This document shows positions 46,236-58,385 of a DNA stretch of 64,000 bases, piece by piece (the stretch's first letter is position 1; every line of letters starts with the position of its first letter). The position numbers and the translations under genes were made by a program. The notes under the pieces are model-generated. The model was not told the origin of the DNA. It did no database searches and was given only the letters and a program-made list of their open reading frames with translations. Origin of the DNA: Epiperipatus broadwayi (Eukaryota; Onychophora; Udeonychophora; Euonychophora; Peripatidae); assembly GCA_028023455.1 (NCBI GenBank), contig JAQFVV010000036.1, positions 2,636,452 to 2,700,451 of the forward strand. Direction: 5' to 3'.

Positions 46236-46839
46236 AATGCAAGCTTAAAGGAAAGTTACAAAATTTATAACTTGTTTTAATTATCATATATATATGCATA
46301 TGGATTTATATGACGATAATATTCAAATAAAATTTTTTGAAATTAACATATAAAATCTTTATGTTTTTTACTTATATAATTGATTGTAAAATCAATTAAG
46401 TAAGTATTATTAATTCAAATAGAGCACAAATTATTTCAATTTAATAAAAAATGCATAGACAAAAAAATTAAAAGGAACACTGCTCACAAACTAGTATACT
46501 ACAATATTTCTGGGTTTTTTTTTCAATCATTGCTGGTCTCATTAATAACAGCCATGCTGGAAAGTAAGCTAGTATCTGCAGATTTATAAATATTGAAATT
46601 TAAGTTAATATCGAAACTTGTTAACTCTAGTTGATTACCTTAAAGTCAGTACTAACAACTCTATATAAGTTAGAGTTCAATTCCCATGCTAGCTAATATT
46701 GGTCAGATAAAAGTAAGAAATGATGTGTTCCATAATAATTGCATACTATTTCTTAACATGACTCACAAAACACCACATAATCTTTGCAAATATTTTGCTA
46801 TCTATTAGTAATTTTTCTCCTATATCATTATGTTTATGC

Positions 46840-47050
46840 CATCTAGTGTAAGATTTAGAAATTGGCAGATGGAGGAAATAGTGCTTAATAAATCTTTATC
46901 TAGTGTTGTCCTTTCCAAATATCCCTACATTAGTTTCTAGCTTAGGATGAGGGAAAGGTGTATTAGATTCAAAAGAACCAAACGCAGTGTGCAAAAATCC
47001 AAAAGTTCCTCACTGATTAAAACCATAATCTGGGAATTTTTCTGAAGGTT
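46840..47050 (+). repeat. Diverged family B fragment
   Basis: TTTATCTAGTGTTGTCCTTTCC, AAATATCCCTACATTAGTTTCTAGCTTA and AAAAGTTCCTCACTGATTAAAACCAT follow the family B order at reduced identity. Confidence 0.4.
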
Positions 47051-47079
47051 TGTGATGATGGTGTTCTTAGTTGTATTTT

Positions 47080-47335
47080 TATATTGGACTATTTCCATCA
47101 TCTAATATTTGTGTTGAATGTCTTTAGAAAAGTTTAATTTTATTTAAATATTCCAAATGCATTCAACTGTTAGTAATATCACAGCAAACAGGTTAGTATA
47201 TGCACTAACATTTCAAGAAGTATTTTTCTCCCCTCTTCTTCAGGTGTTGCTGGCATGGGATTCAAATCCAGTTCCTTAGATTCTTGATTATTGAATTTTA
47301 AGATAACGCTCTAACCAACTGAGCTTGAACTTTTT
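47080..47335 (-). mobile_element. tRNA-derived SINE (family G), best copy
   Basis: On the minus strand a clear tRNA-like head (GCTCAGTTGGTTAGAGCGTT for the A box and GGATTTGAATCCC for the B box) is followed by a linker, GAAGAAGAGGGGAG, and the shared body. It ends ATGATGGAAATAGTCCAATATA. This is the standard SINE layout with an internal Pol III promoter. The head lacks a full acceptor stem, so it is not a tRNA gene. Confidence 0.8.
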
Positions 47336-48439
47336 ACAAATTCCCAAGTAATAAACCATTTGATTATTTTTAAATGTAATATTTATTTTTATATATTTTT
47401 TTCCGTTAAACATATAAAAACCTAACATTGTCACACAAATTTATTTTCAATTTTATTTAACTACTTTTTGATTAACTAAGTCAATTGATTTATATCTAGG
47501 TCTTAAGTGTTCAAAACATATATACTTTTACTATTTCTAAGTTGCTACCACATATCAATTGATACACAACTAGTATTTAATGGAATACAGACTTTGAATC
47601 TCATACAATATTTTTGTTCTTTGTGAGTATAACTATTTACTTCATTTCATTTATAATTTCAAATAGCAAAAAACTGATTATTTCATATTGCCAGCTTTTA
47701 GATTTATATAATGCTGATGATTATGTTAACCATGACAATTCAAATTGTTTTATTGGCCAATTGTAGATTGGGATAAATATTTGACACTCTTTGGCTAACA
47801 GTTTTGATAATGTGACAGCATTTTATCTGAAAGACAGAATTTAATATATTTTGTAAGTCAATAAATAGTGTTTTGTTAGAATGATATAACTATTTTTTTA
47901 AAATTATGAGATGGGAATTGTATGTCATGTGAGATATAGGAAACTTATTGTTGAAACTTAATGCAGTGACAAAATTTTAAAACCAATTACATTGTTTTTC
48001 AGATTGATTGAAGTGATGATATAAAATCTGCTCTTGGAAATGCACTCACGAATAGATCATGTAAAGCATATGAAGAATAATAGATATCTAAAATATATAT
48101 TTTATGGTAAATTTATGTATGATTTTGTGAGAGAAGCAGGTCTTATTTGTAATTTTTTAAGATTATCTTTAAAATAAACTAAGTGGATGCAATATTGACT
48201 ACTTTCATTAGTAGAACTTGAATTAGCCAAGATATAATGTTTTATAACAAAAAGATTTGATCATAAAAGAATGAAATACAATATTATAATAAGTCAAATA
48301 GTTTTAAAAAGTCTATAATATAGGGGTTTATTTGTATTTCATAAATAAGCTTGGATTATCATCAGGAAAAAAAATATTTTGTATATTCTTGTGCATCTTT
48401 GTTTGTTGCTGTTGTTGTTAGAAGGGCTATATTATTATA

Positions 48440-48690
48440 TGAATGGATATATATATACTACAAATCGATGTCTGTATTTCTTCAAAATAATATACTAAAT
48501 TTATAAATAAATACAATATAAAAAAAGACTACTTAAAAGTTTGTAAAAAATATATCTATAAAATCACTTAGAAGCGCTTTCAATTATCCTTGTAGTTTTT
48601 GTCAACTAATACTTTTAAAATGTCAACTTTCCCATAATTCTGTGATCTTAACGTTTGCTGCCTGCCTATTGATTAAATCTTGCTTGTATT
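48440..48690 (+). repeat. Repeat family J, half copy
   Basis: ATGTCTGTATTTCTTCAAA, CACTTAGAAGCGCTTTCAATTATCC, TTTTTGTCAACTAATACTTT and CCCATAATTCTGTGATCTTAACG follow the left arm of the palindrome at 54430-54830. Confidence 0.65.
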
Positions 48691-48814
48691 AACATCCCTT
48701 CCTTAATTTATATATATTATAAATATCAAACTTTTTGTACTCACAACTTTGGCATCAATCATAATCATTTTTTAAGCTAGATATTTGAGCATAAGTATAA
48801 TAATGTACATGTTG

Positions 48815-49180
48815 AACTTTAAATGACTTAATGTCAACATGGGTATGACAACAATATTGGCATCGGCAAGGGGTTTGAGCAGGCCATCATCAGATTTTCA
48901 ATAATATGGATGGCTGAAGAGTTTGAGGGTGGAGAAGATTGAAGCCTGTCCATTAAAGTTTGAAGATTTGCTATCTTAAATATAAACTTAGCACTGATTA
49001 TATATGTGAGTGGGAGATGATCTGGGTCAACTGATGAGTGCTAGTTCAATCCAAAATACTTAAATTTGAGATCATTTTCACAAGTGTGTGATTATGTGCA
49101 TCTCTTATATAAGATGGAATAGATAGCTGAGGGAATTTGGATGACTGCGTTCAAATTCCCTCTAATTATCTAGAGATTTT
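48815..49180 (+). repeat. Repeat family A copy with tRNA-like end
   Basis: Carries TGTCAACATGGGTATGACAA, TTGAGCAGGCCATCATCAG and a GTGGGAGATGATCTGG block. The right end (TAGCTGAGGGAATTTGG ... GCGTTCAAATTCCC) looks like A and B boxes, but it lies at the opposite end from where a SINE head should be. The class therefore stays uncertain. Confidence 0.65.
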
Positions 49181-49199
49181 AAACCTGTGTTAAAGATAA

Positions 49200-51085
49200 A
49201 TGTATCACTTCCCTTTTTTTAAATTTAACATAAATGTAGTCAATGACGTTACATACTGTTTCATATGTTTTAAGAATACGTGCTGCAATGGAAGTTTTAA
49301 GTACAACTAAAAAATATACCATCGTCAGAACAATAAATCTTGGATAAAATATCTTAATAAAGTTTTATTATTTTTCACGTGTGTGGATGTTTATTCATGG
49401 TAATGCGCTATATTGAAATTTTTCCTAAAGTACACCCACCAGCTATTAGTAAAGCTAAATTCATTGTTAATGGCAGGCTGATATTTATTACTGTGTCGTT
49501 AGCAACATCATAACAATTCAATTATTTATTCTAATCGGATAGTAAGGAGGTAATCAGCCAAAATGTCCATTTCATAATACGAGGCAATCACAAATCTAGG
49601 AGAATCCAAAGACTGAATTTGTACTGACAGACGTATATATGTTACTTCATTTTTAATAGAGATTTTTTTACATTGATTTTGCATTTAGCAACCTGTTAAC
49701 TTTTTTTAAAGTATATTTTATAATTTTTTTAAAGTTCACAGATTTTATTTTTTTAACTCGATGAATTGCTTTTAATCTATATTAATGTATATGAAAGGTG
49801 ATAACTTTCTTTTATATTTATAATTTTATTAAAGTGTACAAAGTATTTTTTTTGATTAAATAGCCGAAATATTATGAACGTGGAAAATGAAAGATTACTT
49901 GGCAAACATTCCACTAAAAAAAAAAATCCAGGGAATATTTGAATCATAATTTAGTTAATTAATTAAACGTTCTTACGAATTTAATAAAAAAAATCATGCA
50001 AATTTGCGAAAGAGCAGTAAAACAACCGTAGGCATTATATCTTTTCCATAATCAAAAAGCATTAATCATTAAAAAAATATTGATTTAACAGAATACCGTT
50101 TACATTTTATTATTAAATGTCAATTAAGCTTCAAAAGTATATGAATTAGGTCAAAATGATTGTCAAAAGGAAAAAGAAATAATTATAATATTTTGAACTA
50201 TTCAGCAAATATTATTCACGATCCCCCCCCCCCCGCCATTGGAAATGATGCGTATTAGTTTATTTAGAATATATTTCAACTGCATGGTGTGTATATGCTT
50301 ATATATAAGCTTACTAATAAATTGTCACTTTTTTTTTCTGTAAACATCTTTACTCGTTACTGATTAAAAACATTAAGTATGTATTTCGTAGACATTTCAT
50401 ATATAATTACTCTATTATTTTTTATGTTATTTATGATTTTCTTATAGACTGCATAAAGATAAATTGTCATACAAAACATGCGCAAAAAAAAATTAAGCAG
50501 ACATTCAAACATTTTAATACTTAAAATATTTTCTATAATGATGCAGACATTTAAAACAGGATATGATTGACCTACATATAATTCTCTTTTCGTTTTATTC
50601 AAGAAGTTGCGAATATATTTTTAATAAAACGTTCGAAATTAATAAAATTAAAAATTTCCTGTCATTCATTCAAATCATAATAGTCAAACGGAACATCAGA
50701 AATCTACATTACACGCTGCGGTGCACAGAATTCTACAATGGCTTTAAAAGAAATATACATATATATTAAAAGTTATTTTATTCTCAATTAGTAACAATTG
50801 CTTCCACAAAAATTATTTATTATAATACACAGACACATTATATATATATATTAAATAGTGGTGGCATTATTGTTTTGTTTTTAGTTTCATTTAAGTTAGG
50901 GTGTATACTTCTCTGTGTAAGGCACACATATACATATGCATAAATTGTTCATATAAGATAAAAATATCATGCTGCAGTATAAAGTTCATCCATCACTATG
51001 AACTGAGTTTGAATCTGGACGTATTAAGGTTAAAAATAAATAAATGTTCAATCAGGCATAGTTGTTTTTAGATACCTGACCTATA
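49200..51085. other. AT-rich region with a poly-C tract
   Basis: An uninterrupted C-run occupies about 50223-50234 in otherwise AT-rich DNA. Overlapping short open frames on both strands near 50357-50769 show no domain. No family members are recognised. Confidence 0.4.
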
Positions 51086-51089
51086 ATCA

Positions 51090-51255
51090 ATATCATCATC
51101 ATCATTGTCGACTATTTTCAATCTACTGCATGATGAAGGTCTCTCCAAGTTCAATCCATCTTTTCTGCTCTTCAGCTTCTCTTCTCCGATCTTTAACTTC
51201 TCTTCTCCACATCATCCCTGCACACTTTCTTATTTCATCCATCCATCTCATAATC
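51090..51255 (-). mobile_element. RTE LINE extreme 3' end
   Basis: ATCATCATCATCATTGTCGAC, then CTACTGCATGATGAAGGTCTCTCCAAG, and finally CACACTTTCTTATTTCATCC. A CTTCTCTTCTCC-type unit is locally duplicated (near 51175 and 51205). It is a ~165-base 5'-truncated insertion and keeps only the tail and 3' untranslated region. Confidence 0.75.
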
Positions 51256-51889
51256 AATATAAATAACGAACAGTGTTCATTAAAATAATATTTAAACCTT
51301 ACTATTTACAGTAGGCAAGTCCTATAATTAATATCATCTCTTTCACTATTTTCTATTAGGGTCTGTTGGAAATGTTTTAGCGGCAGTTACTTTTTAAAGG
51401 TTTTTTCAGACAAATTAAATAAAGATAAATGTAATAATTGGATTTAATAAAGCACAAACTTAAATTTAAGTATAAGAATAAATAACATGTTAATAGTTAA
51501 TCAATTATATAAAACATTAGTTAAAAAGTTCTACAGATTATTTTTGAATATAAATAAAATCATGATGCTAATTTCTAATTATCTGCCCCAAATGGAAAAA
51601 TTTATGCTATTAATTTAAAAATTATAAGGTTTGTAAATACAAACAAACAAACAAACAGAAAATATAATAGTCCCAGATCTTCATTGCATTTGGCTACAAG
51701 TCTTTTGTTGATACTTATTATACAATTTTCATGGATGAGTTTTGACTGATGAAGGTGAAGATGATGAAATAATTAAGAGATGATTCAAAATAATACTCCT
51801 ATATGTCAGCATGGACATAAAATGTATTAATTCAAATTTAAGAATGTGAGTTTTTCAGTAAAACAATTATGGAAGTCCATATTTTTGAT

Positions 51890-52100
51890 AAGCCTACAGT
51901 GTGCGGGGGGGGGGGAGGCAGGGCAAAAACCTTTACAAAAAAATGTCTGCTAGGAAATGTAGTATTTAATATTCACATTTTAGGTTTTTTTTTACAGTTG
52001 TTTTTAAAAAAAAAATCATTGTGGAAAAATTAATTACAATATGTACAGTTTATTTGCTTTTTTTGGAATTAACTTGTGAATAAAAAAAATGAAAAAATAT
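51890..52100 (+). repeat. Dispersed repeat family K, copy 2, with poly-G run
   Basis: A run of 11 G (about 51905-51915) is followed by AAAAAAATGTCTGCTAGGAAATG, AAAAAATCATTGTGGAAAAATTAATTACAATATGTACAG, matching 9180-9290. Confidence 0.5.
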
Positions 52101-52109
52101 AAATATAAT

Positions 52110-53200
52110 CATGATCATTGGTGCACATTTTTTGGAGGGCATGATCCCATACCTTTGGAAATAGTCCCTGCATCATATTCTGTGACAGAAAGGTGCTAAA
52201 TTTTTATCATTATGACAATTCACCAAAAAAAAACTGCTCTCAAAAACAAACACACTGAATTGAAACAAACTGATAATGTTAAGAGCATCTTTTCACTTCC
52301 CATGTTATAATAGAAGTATATATAAAAAAATTTAAATAAAGCTTCTTAATAAAATTTATCTTAATTTTTTCCTTATTTTTTTAATTTATCAATTGATTTA
52401 TTAATTTTGTTTTAATTTAACAACTAACAAATCATCGGTAGTTTATAGCTTTTGAAACTGTACATTTATCAGAAATACAAGGTGCCATCTTGATTTATAG
52501 AAAAACTTGGACCTTTTTCAAATTTTAGTTACTACAATCTCTGGTAGTGAGTCTGTAGATATGAAAGAATTAATGTATTAAACTTAAATAAGAATTTTAA
52601 ATTTCTAAAATATTGCAATCTAGAAAGATTTTGGCTGTGAAATCTCTACGATGTTATTAAAATATTGGCAATCAATGTCTGACACAATGCTTCATCACAA
52701 GAAAGATCAGGTTTCTATTCGTCAAATATTTCTGACTTGAAAAAAAAAAGTGGAGTGTGATGTTGTTGAAACATTTAAAAGAAATTTGGGCACTATGAAT
52801 ACCCAAAGTAACCAATAGAACTTTTAAGGTTGTGTCTATCTATATTCTTTCTCTATATGAATGAAATGTTGCTTACCCTTACAAAAAACAAAATAACTTT
52901 GGATACCTTTTACTTATGAAATTAGATATATATTAATATAATTTGCTGAAGACATGTATCTAAATAAAATAATAATTAGCATGATTGTTGCTTTCCATTC
53001 AAATAAATAACTGACTGAAATCAGCAAAATCTTAGATAATTATTTTAAAAAGATTTAAACAAACAAATTACAAAGACAAAAGAATAATTATCTATTAATA
53101 ATTTATTTCTAAGATTATATTATTATTTACCAAATAAAAATAGCAATTAGGATAAATTAAGAAATTTAAATGTAAAAAGATATATTTTAAAAACACAGTT
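52110..53200. other. AT-rich region without recognised features
   Basis: No domain-bearing frame or repeat family member was found between the family K repeat and the foldback at 53.2 kb. Confidence 0.4.
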
Positions 53201-53207
53201 GCATTAA

Positions 53208-53482
53208 AATATTAATATATATATATGATAACAGTTGGCATTCTACCAAAAACACCGTCAAGCGTAGTTTTCTGTTTACATAAATGTCAGAGCGAGCATT
53301 CACTATCTCTAACTTTAATTCCACTTTCAGATCATGATTTCAGTGACGATAGCAAATAGCTTGAAATCATGATCTGAAAGTGGAATTAAAGTGAGAGATA
53401 GTGAATGCTCGCTCTGACGTTTATGTAAACAGAAAACTACGCTTGACGGTGTTTTTGGTAGAACGCCATCTGTTATCATAAA
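53208..53482. mobile_element. Foldback element (family E) with ~120-bp near-perfect arms
   Basis: ATGATAACAGTTGGCATTCTACC at the left faces GGTAGAACGCCATCTGTTATCAT at the right. Inside, CACCGTCAAGCGTAGTTTTCTGTTTACATAAATGTCAGAGCGAGCATTCACTATCTC pairs nearly perfectly. The ~28-base spacer is near 53343-53370. Good preservation, including CpGs, suggests a younger insertion than most repeats here. Confidence 0.88.
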
Positions 53483-54093
53483 TACAAGCGTTAGCAAGTT
53501 TTTTAACTTGTGTTTTTTTGTTTTTCATATATATATACATTAAAAAACATAATTGCCAACTAGCAGATTATTAATAATTGACCCAGTTTTAAGTTTTTTC
53601 TAAAACAAATTATAATTTTAAAATGTATATTGAATTGGCAAACTATCTGTAAATAAACTTATATTGTTTAGTTGTTTTTAATAAAAATAAAGTAACACCA
53701 AAGAACAATATATAGGTAAGAGTGGTTTTGTCAGAAATTTCCTCCGTTTAATTGTTGTCACAAGATATGGAAAAGTAAAATCAAAAAATGATGAACAATC
53801 AAAGTGCTTTTAATACTGATTATTCATCTTCTCAATCCATTAATACAAACTGCTGGAAAAAGAAAACTCAAATTATATTTAAGCTGCTCTGGATCATTAA
53901 AAGCTGGAGAAAAACTTGTTCATGTTAGAGAAAAATTTATTTATGTTGGAAAAACACTTTGAAAAGTGGTTTTGTGAAGTGGGATGTGTTAAAATTATCT
54001 AAAGAATGAATTATATTTGCTAGTAATTATTATATCTTTCAATATTCCTTTTTAAAATGAAGGTATGTAAAACAGTCATAATGCAGATGTGCA

Positions 54094-54097
<4 letters not shown>

Positions 54098-54171
<74 letters not shown>
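54098..54171. repeat. (TA)n microsatellite interrupted by GATTGCA
   Basis: Two alternating TA blocks separated by TGATTGCA. The short word GCAATCATATATAT before it is complementary to ATATGATTGCATATAT, so this can also fold back. Confidence 0.85.
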
Positions 54172-54176
<5 letters not shown>

Positions 54177-54181
54177 CAAAT

Positions 54182-54390
54182 CAATATATATATATCAAAA
54201 TACAGTACAATTTATATAAATTATATTCTTTTAGAAGTACTTTCGACTATACACTTTGTAGTCTTTATCAACTATATAACGTTGAATAATCAAAACGAGA
54301 CAACACTTAACAATACCCATAGTTCAATTCAGATTTCCCACAATTCTGTTATCTTAACATAAATTGTACTGTATTTTGAAATATATATTG
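54182..54390. repeat. Repeat family J, diverged copy with inverted ends
   Basis: ATCAAAATACAGTACAATTTA (near 54194) faces TAAATTGTACTGTATTTTGA (54360-54379). The interior has AGAAGTACTTTCGACTATAC and CCACAATTCTGTTATCTTAAC, as in the 54.6 kb palindrome. Confidence 0.65.
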
Positions 54391-54429
54391 ATTTGTATAT
54401 TACATATATTGTGAAACGAATACAGATAT

Positions 54430-54830
54430 CAAACTTTATTTATTATATATATATATATATTATAATTCGATATCTGTATTTCTTCAAAGCAATATACATA
54501 ATTATATAATTGAATATTTATAAATACAGTTATCAGATATATTTTAAAAATTTTATCCACTTAGGAGTGCTTTCGATTATCCTCATAGTCTTTGTCAACT
54601 AACACTTTGAAAGGCTAACCTTCCCACAATTCTGTGATCTTAACGTTTATTTGATCTCAACAGGCACGAAGAAAATGTTATGATCACAGAATTGTGGGAA
54701 GGTTAGCCTTTCAAAGTGTTACTTGACACAGACTATGAGGATAGTCAAAAGTGCTCCTAAGTGGATAAAAATTTTAAACTATATCTGATTAGTGTATTTA
54801 TAAATATTCAATTTTATATATATAATGTCC
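54430..54830. mobile_element. Repeat family J palindrome with ~150-bp arms
   Basis: CACTTAGGAGTGCTTTCGATTATCC ... AAAGGCTAACCTTCCCACAATTCTGTGATC at the left is mirrored by GATCACAGAATTGTGGGAAGGTTAGCCTTTC ... AGTGCTCCTAAGTGG at the right. The spacer near 54650-54680 reads TTTGATCTCAACAGGCACGAAG. Noncoding foldback. Outer limits are blurred by (TA)n. Confidence 0.8.
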
Positions 54831-55149
54831 ATTACTTCTCCCCCAATGAACATTTTATTTTGAATTTTCAGCTAGCAATATGCACTGGGTCTATTTCACA
54901 AAAATAAAAGCAGATTTTATAATTAATATTTATTCAAAAAATAAATACATACAACATGTATATTTAAAAAATCTTGTTTAATATTTTAAAATTAAAATTT
55001 AAATATATCAACATGGTACGATAAACATGCTTTTTACAAACTGAAAGTCAAACCCATAACTACAGTTATCCAACAAGTTTACAAGATTTATAAAGGGAAA
55101 ACAAAAATTGTGATTTGCATACAATTTGATTACAAGACGTAAATAAATT

Positions 55150-55228
55150 GTCAAGCATTGGTGGCCTAGCAGTTAGCATAACTGCCTTCCAAGCAGCTGG
55201 CCTGGACTCACTTCCCAGCCAATGCTTT

Positions 55229-55233
<5 letters not shown>
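55150..55233 (+). mobile_element. tRNA-like SINE (family H), third copy
   Basis: TGTCAAGCATTGGTGGCCTAG ... TTCCAAGCAGCTGG ... GGACTCACTTCCCAGCC ... AATGCTTTGACA. The boxes are degraded, but the complementary ends TGTCAAGCATTGG and CCAATGCTTTGACA are perfect apart from one inserted base. A (TA)n tail follows directly. Confidence 0.7.
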
Positions 55234-55268
<35 letters not shown>

Positions 55269-55330
55269 GGCTATTCGTTTACATCTTTATATATATATAT
55301 ATATATATATATAAAGATGTAAACGAATTG
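55234..55330. repeat. (TA)n tract and perfect hairpin
   Basis: After (TA)n, ATTCGTTTACATCTTTA faces TAAAGATGTAAACGAAT across a second (TA)n tract (about 55273-55328). The whole can extrude as a cruciform. Confidence 0.85.
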
Positions 55331-55949
55331 ATTTAAATGAACCTCTATTTTAAAAGGGAGATGCAGGAATCTTTCTTGTTGATTATATATATATAATTAA
55401 GTTCTTGCTGGCAATATCTTAAAGCTCTTTAACTTTGCATTTAGTTTTTTTCAGAGCAGACAATAGTGGCACATGCGAGTTCAAAGCTGTGCCCATGTTT
55501 AAACTAGTTGTAAGGAAAATAGATTTAATATCTGTATTAGTGTTACCAGTTAGTCAAAAACATGCTAAACATACAATGTTGAAATTTTTTAAAATTTTAT
55601 TTTAAAGTATTAAACAGGCTTTTCTTAGTATATATGGACATATTTATTTTGTGAATTACATTTTCCAAGAAAAGTTTAAAAAGATTGAATTGAATTAATA
55701 TTTATTTAGAGTTTTTATAAAGTGTAAAATTATTTGACATATTAAAAGAAATCAGGTATATAATTCATATATTTTTAATTTTTATTTTATATAGGTATAT
55801 TGAATTTTTTAGTATTTATTCTCGAATATTTTGATTATGTATATATGCATGAAGATAAACCTCTAAAAGTTTCTTAGGATACCAGTTTTTCACTCTTTAT
55901 TTATAGGTGCATGTAGTTGTGAAAATAAATATTACATATGTTGTGATAA

Positions 55950-56230
55950 TATGTTGAATATTTCCATCATCTATCAGTAAATGTTAAATGTCTAAAAAAT
56001 TTAAATTTTCTTTAAACTTTTCAAACACAAACAATTGTTAGTAATAGACAAGTTAGTAGATTACATAACATTCCAAGTGGTAATATTCTCCACTCTTCTC
56101 CAGGCCTTTCTGGCTTGACCAATGACAATACTAGCATAGGAGCCAATCTTGCACCTCTAAATTCTTGAATATGGAACTTTAAGGCAATGTTCCAACCAAC
56201 TGAAATATTCTAGCAAAGGCAACAATTAAT
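55950..56230 (-). mobile_element. tRNA-derived SINE (family G), third copy
   Basis: The minus strand begins with a degraded head (TTTCAGTTGGTTGGAACATTG), then the linker CTGGAGAAGAGTGGAGAA and the shared body (ACTAACTTGTCTATTACTAAC), ending GATGATGGAAATATTCAACATATT. The B box is poorly kept. Confidence 0.65.
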
Positions 56231-56587
56231 AGAAATTTCATATACATATCTAAGACAGTTGGTTCATATTATTCTGATTTCTCCACATATCTTTCTTTAA
56301 ATGATTTTCCCTAAAAGCAAAGTTATGTAGAGGCTTTCAGATTTTAGATATTGTGACACTCGATTGATTTATAGAATTATTTGTCATTGTCATATGAGTG
56401 GCTTCTGTCAATTTTTTTCTTTGCACCTTTTCCTCTCTAATATTTTTGTATTTTCCCAATCAAACATGTTCATTAGTATTGTAATTGTAAAAAAAGAGTC
56501 TTTGTTATGCCTCACAAACTGGGAACCAAAATTGTAACTGATAGAAAAGTGAAGGTTGAAATAGTTTAATTAAGTGCTACAAATTAA

Positions 56588-56820
56588 TAGTATGCTATTA
56601 AACATCACATGATCACCAATTCTTATGCTTGCTCATAACTGTTATTAAAACAGACAAAACTCTCCATGCAGCAGTGCTCTCAGATGCACGGTTCCTTATT
56701 GATGAAAGGCACAAGCGAGAAACTAGTCTGGAGATATTGGATGAATAGGCACTGGTTAGGAATTTCATGCACAAACCTTCCTACATCCATTGATTATCCT
56801 GTCTTGTACTGAATGTTATA
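56588..56820. repeat. Family B deletion derivative
   Basis: The left end (TTAAACATCACATGATCACC ... GACAAAACTCTCCATGCAG) is joined directly to right-half sequence (GTGCTCTCAGATGCACGG ... GAGATATTGGATGAATAGGCACTGG). The ~700-base interior is missing. Confidence 0.65.
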
Positions 56821-57284
56821 AACCAATCTGGAGATAGGAATTTAAATGCTTTATCATCTGATAATCATTTAGTACTCAAGTTTATTATAGATGGTGCTAG
56901 AATAAAAAAAAAAATCACCTTTCTTTTACTAGATATTGCAAAAGCTATGATATTAATTGATTTGTTATTAATATTAAAATTTGAAAACATATACAAAATA
57001 TGGAATGTTCAAAATAATTTTTTTGGCAATTATTAACGAAAAAATAAATTTATCCCAAAAATAATATGAATAATTGTTTGAAAAATCATCTAAGAGGTAG
57101 ATTAAGGACATTGATCAAACTGGTAGCTTTTCTTTTCAATTTCCTCATTTGAGAATTAATCTGCAAATATTAGCCCATTAAAACTTTATCAAGTGCCTTA
57201 AACTACATAAAACATTTTGAATTTATAATTTTTTTCTACAGTACAGATTTTTTCATATCTGCACTCCAATATGTAATATATATG

Positions 57285-57620
57285 TCTATACATGAGAAGT
57301 CAGAGTGACTTATGGTCAACATGGGTAGTATGAGAAGGTTTCCACCAATGTGGGCTTTGAGCATCCCATCATCAGATTTTCATTGAAATGGATGGCTGAA
57401 GACGTGGAGTGGATTGAAGCCTGTCCATCAAAGTATGAAGATTGGCTATCTTATAATAAGCTAAGCAGTGATTGTATATATGTGTGGAGATGATAATCTG
57501 GACCAACTGACGAGTGCTGGTTTAGCATGAAATACATATATTAGTGATTATTTATCTTTTTGACAAGTGTGTGTATAGATAGTGTGGATAGTTGAGGATT
57601 GTGTGAAATTCTAAGTTCAA
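57285..57620 (+). repeat. Repeat family A copy
   Basis: GTCAGAGTGACTTATGGTCAACATGGG ... CATCATCAGATTTTCATTG ... GGAGTGGATTGAAGCCTGTCC ... GGACCAACTGACGAGTGCTGG ... GGATTGTGTGAAATTCTAAG. This is the clearest single-ended copy and is used here as the reference orientation. Confidence 0.75.
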
Positions 57621-57722
57621 ATCTTCTATATATAAAACTTTTGATAAATAACCTAATAATATATTAAATCATCCATTTATAAAAATGAAACAAGAAATAT
57701 TAAATGGTAATGGTGGTTTTTG

Positions 57723-57726
<4 letters not shown>

Positions 57727-57762
<36 letters not shown>
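57727..57762. repeat. (TA)n microsatellite at an RTE insertion point
   Basis: Alternating TA directly abutting the ATCATCATCAACC tail of the RTE copy. It is probably the target or an expanded tail. Confidence 0.9.
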
Positions 57763-57764
<2 letters not shown>

Positions 57765-57879
57765 TCATCAACCATTATCAATCCACTGCAGGATGAAGGT
57801 CTCTCCAAGTTCAATCCATCTTTTACTATCTTTAGTTTCTCTTCACCACATCACCCCTGCACACTTTCCTATTTCATCC

Positions 57880-58385
57880 ATCCATATCTCTTCTAACAAC
57901 ATTCCCAGCCCAACTCCACTTCAGTCTTTTAATTTTTTTAATGAGGTCAGTAACACCTGTTTGTTGTCTTACCCATACATTGCTTTTCGATCCCTTCTTG
58001 TTAATCCCAACATGAATCTCTCCATACTTCTTTGAGTGGTCTGAAGTCTCTGTATTGCTCTTCTATTAAGTGTCCATGTCTCAGATCCATAAGTAAGAAC
58101 TGGCAAAACACATTTATTAAAAACCTTCCTTTTCAAACACATAAGCATATTTCCTTTTAGTATCAAATTATTTCTACCAAAAGCACTCCAACCAAGTTTA
58201 ATTCTATGATTAATTTCATCCATTATATTTCCATCTGTATTAAAAATCTGACCAAGGTATTTGTAACTGTTAACTTCTTCTAACTCATCATAATCAATGT
58301 TTATTTTCATATTTTGAGAAAATCTATTAAACATTACTTTAGTCTTTTTAACATTTATCTTTAGTGCTACTTTCCTACTTTCATC
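57880..58385 (-). pseudogene. RTE C-terminal domain beyond the in-frame stop
   Basis: Continues directly after the TGA in the same frame through KKTKVMFN, SYKYLGQIFNTDG, the MDEINHRIKLGWSAFGR block, YGSETWTLNRRAIQRLQTTQ and GLTRRDRK. Homology then changes frame near 57985 and goes on with QQTGVTDLIKKIKRLKWSWA to about 57890. So there is one nonsense and one frameshift mutation. YLG...G..DEI..RI and ETW are hallmarks of the region after RT in RTE and related LINEs. Confidence 0.85.

Noticed and set aside
47250-47335. tRNA-Ile or similar gene on the minus strand
   Set aside because: The head shows A and B boxes but no complete acceptor stem, and it is fused to a body shared with other SINE copies.
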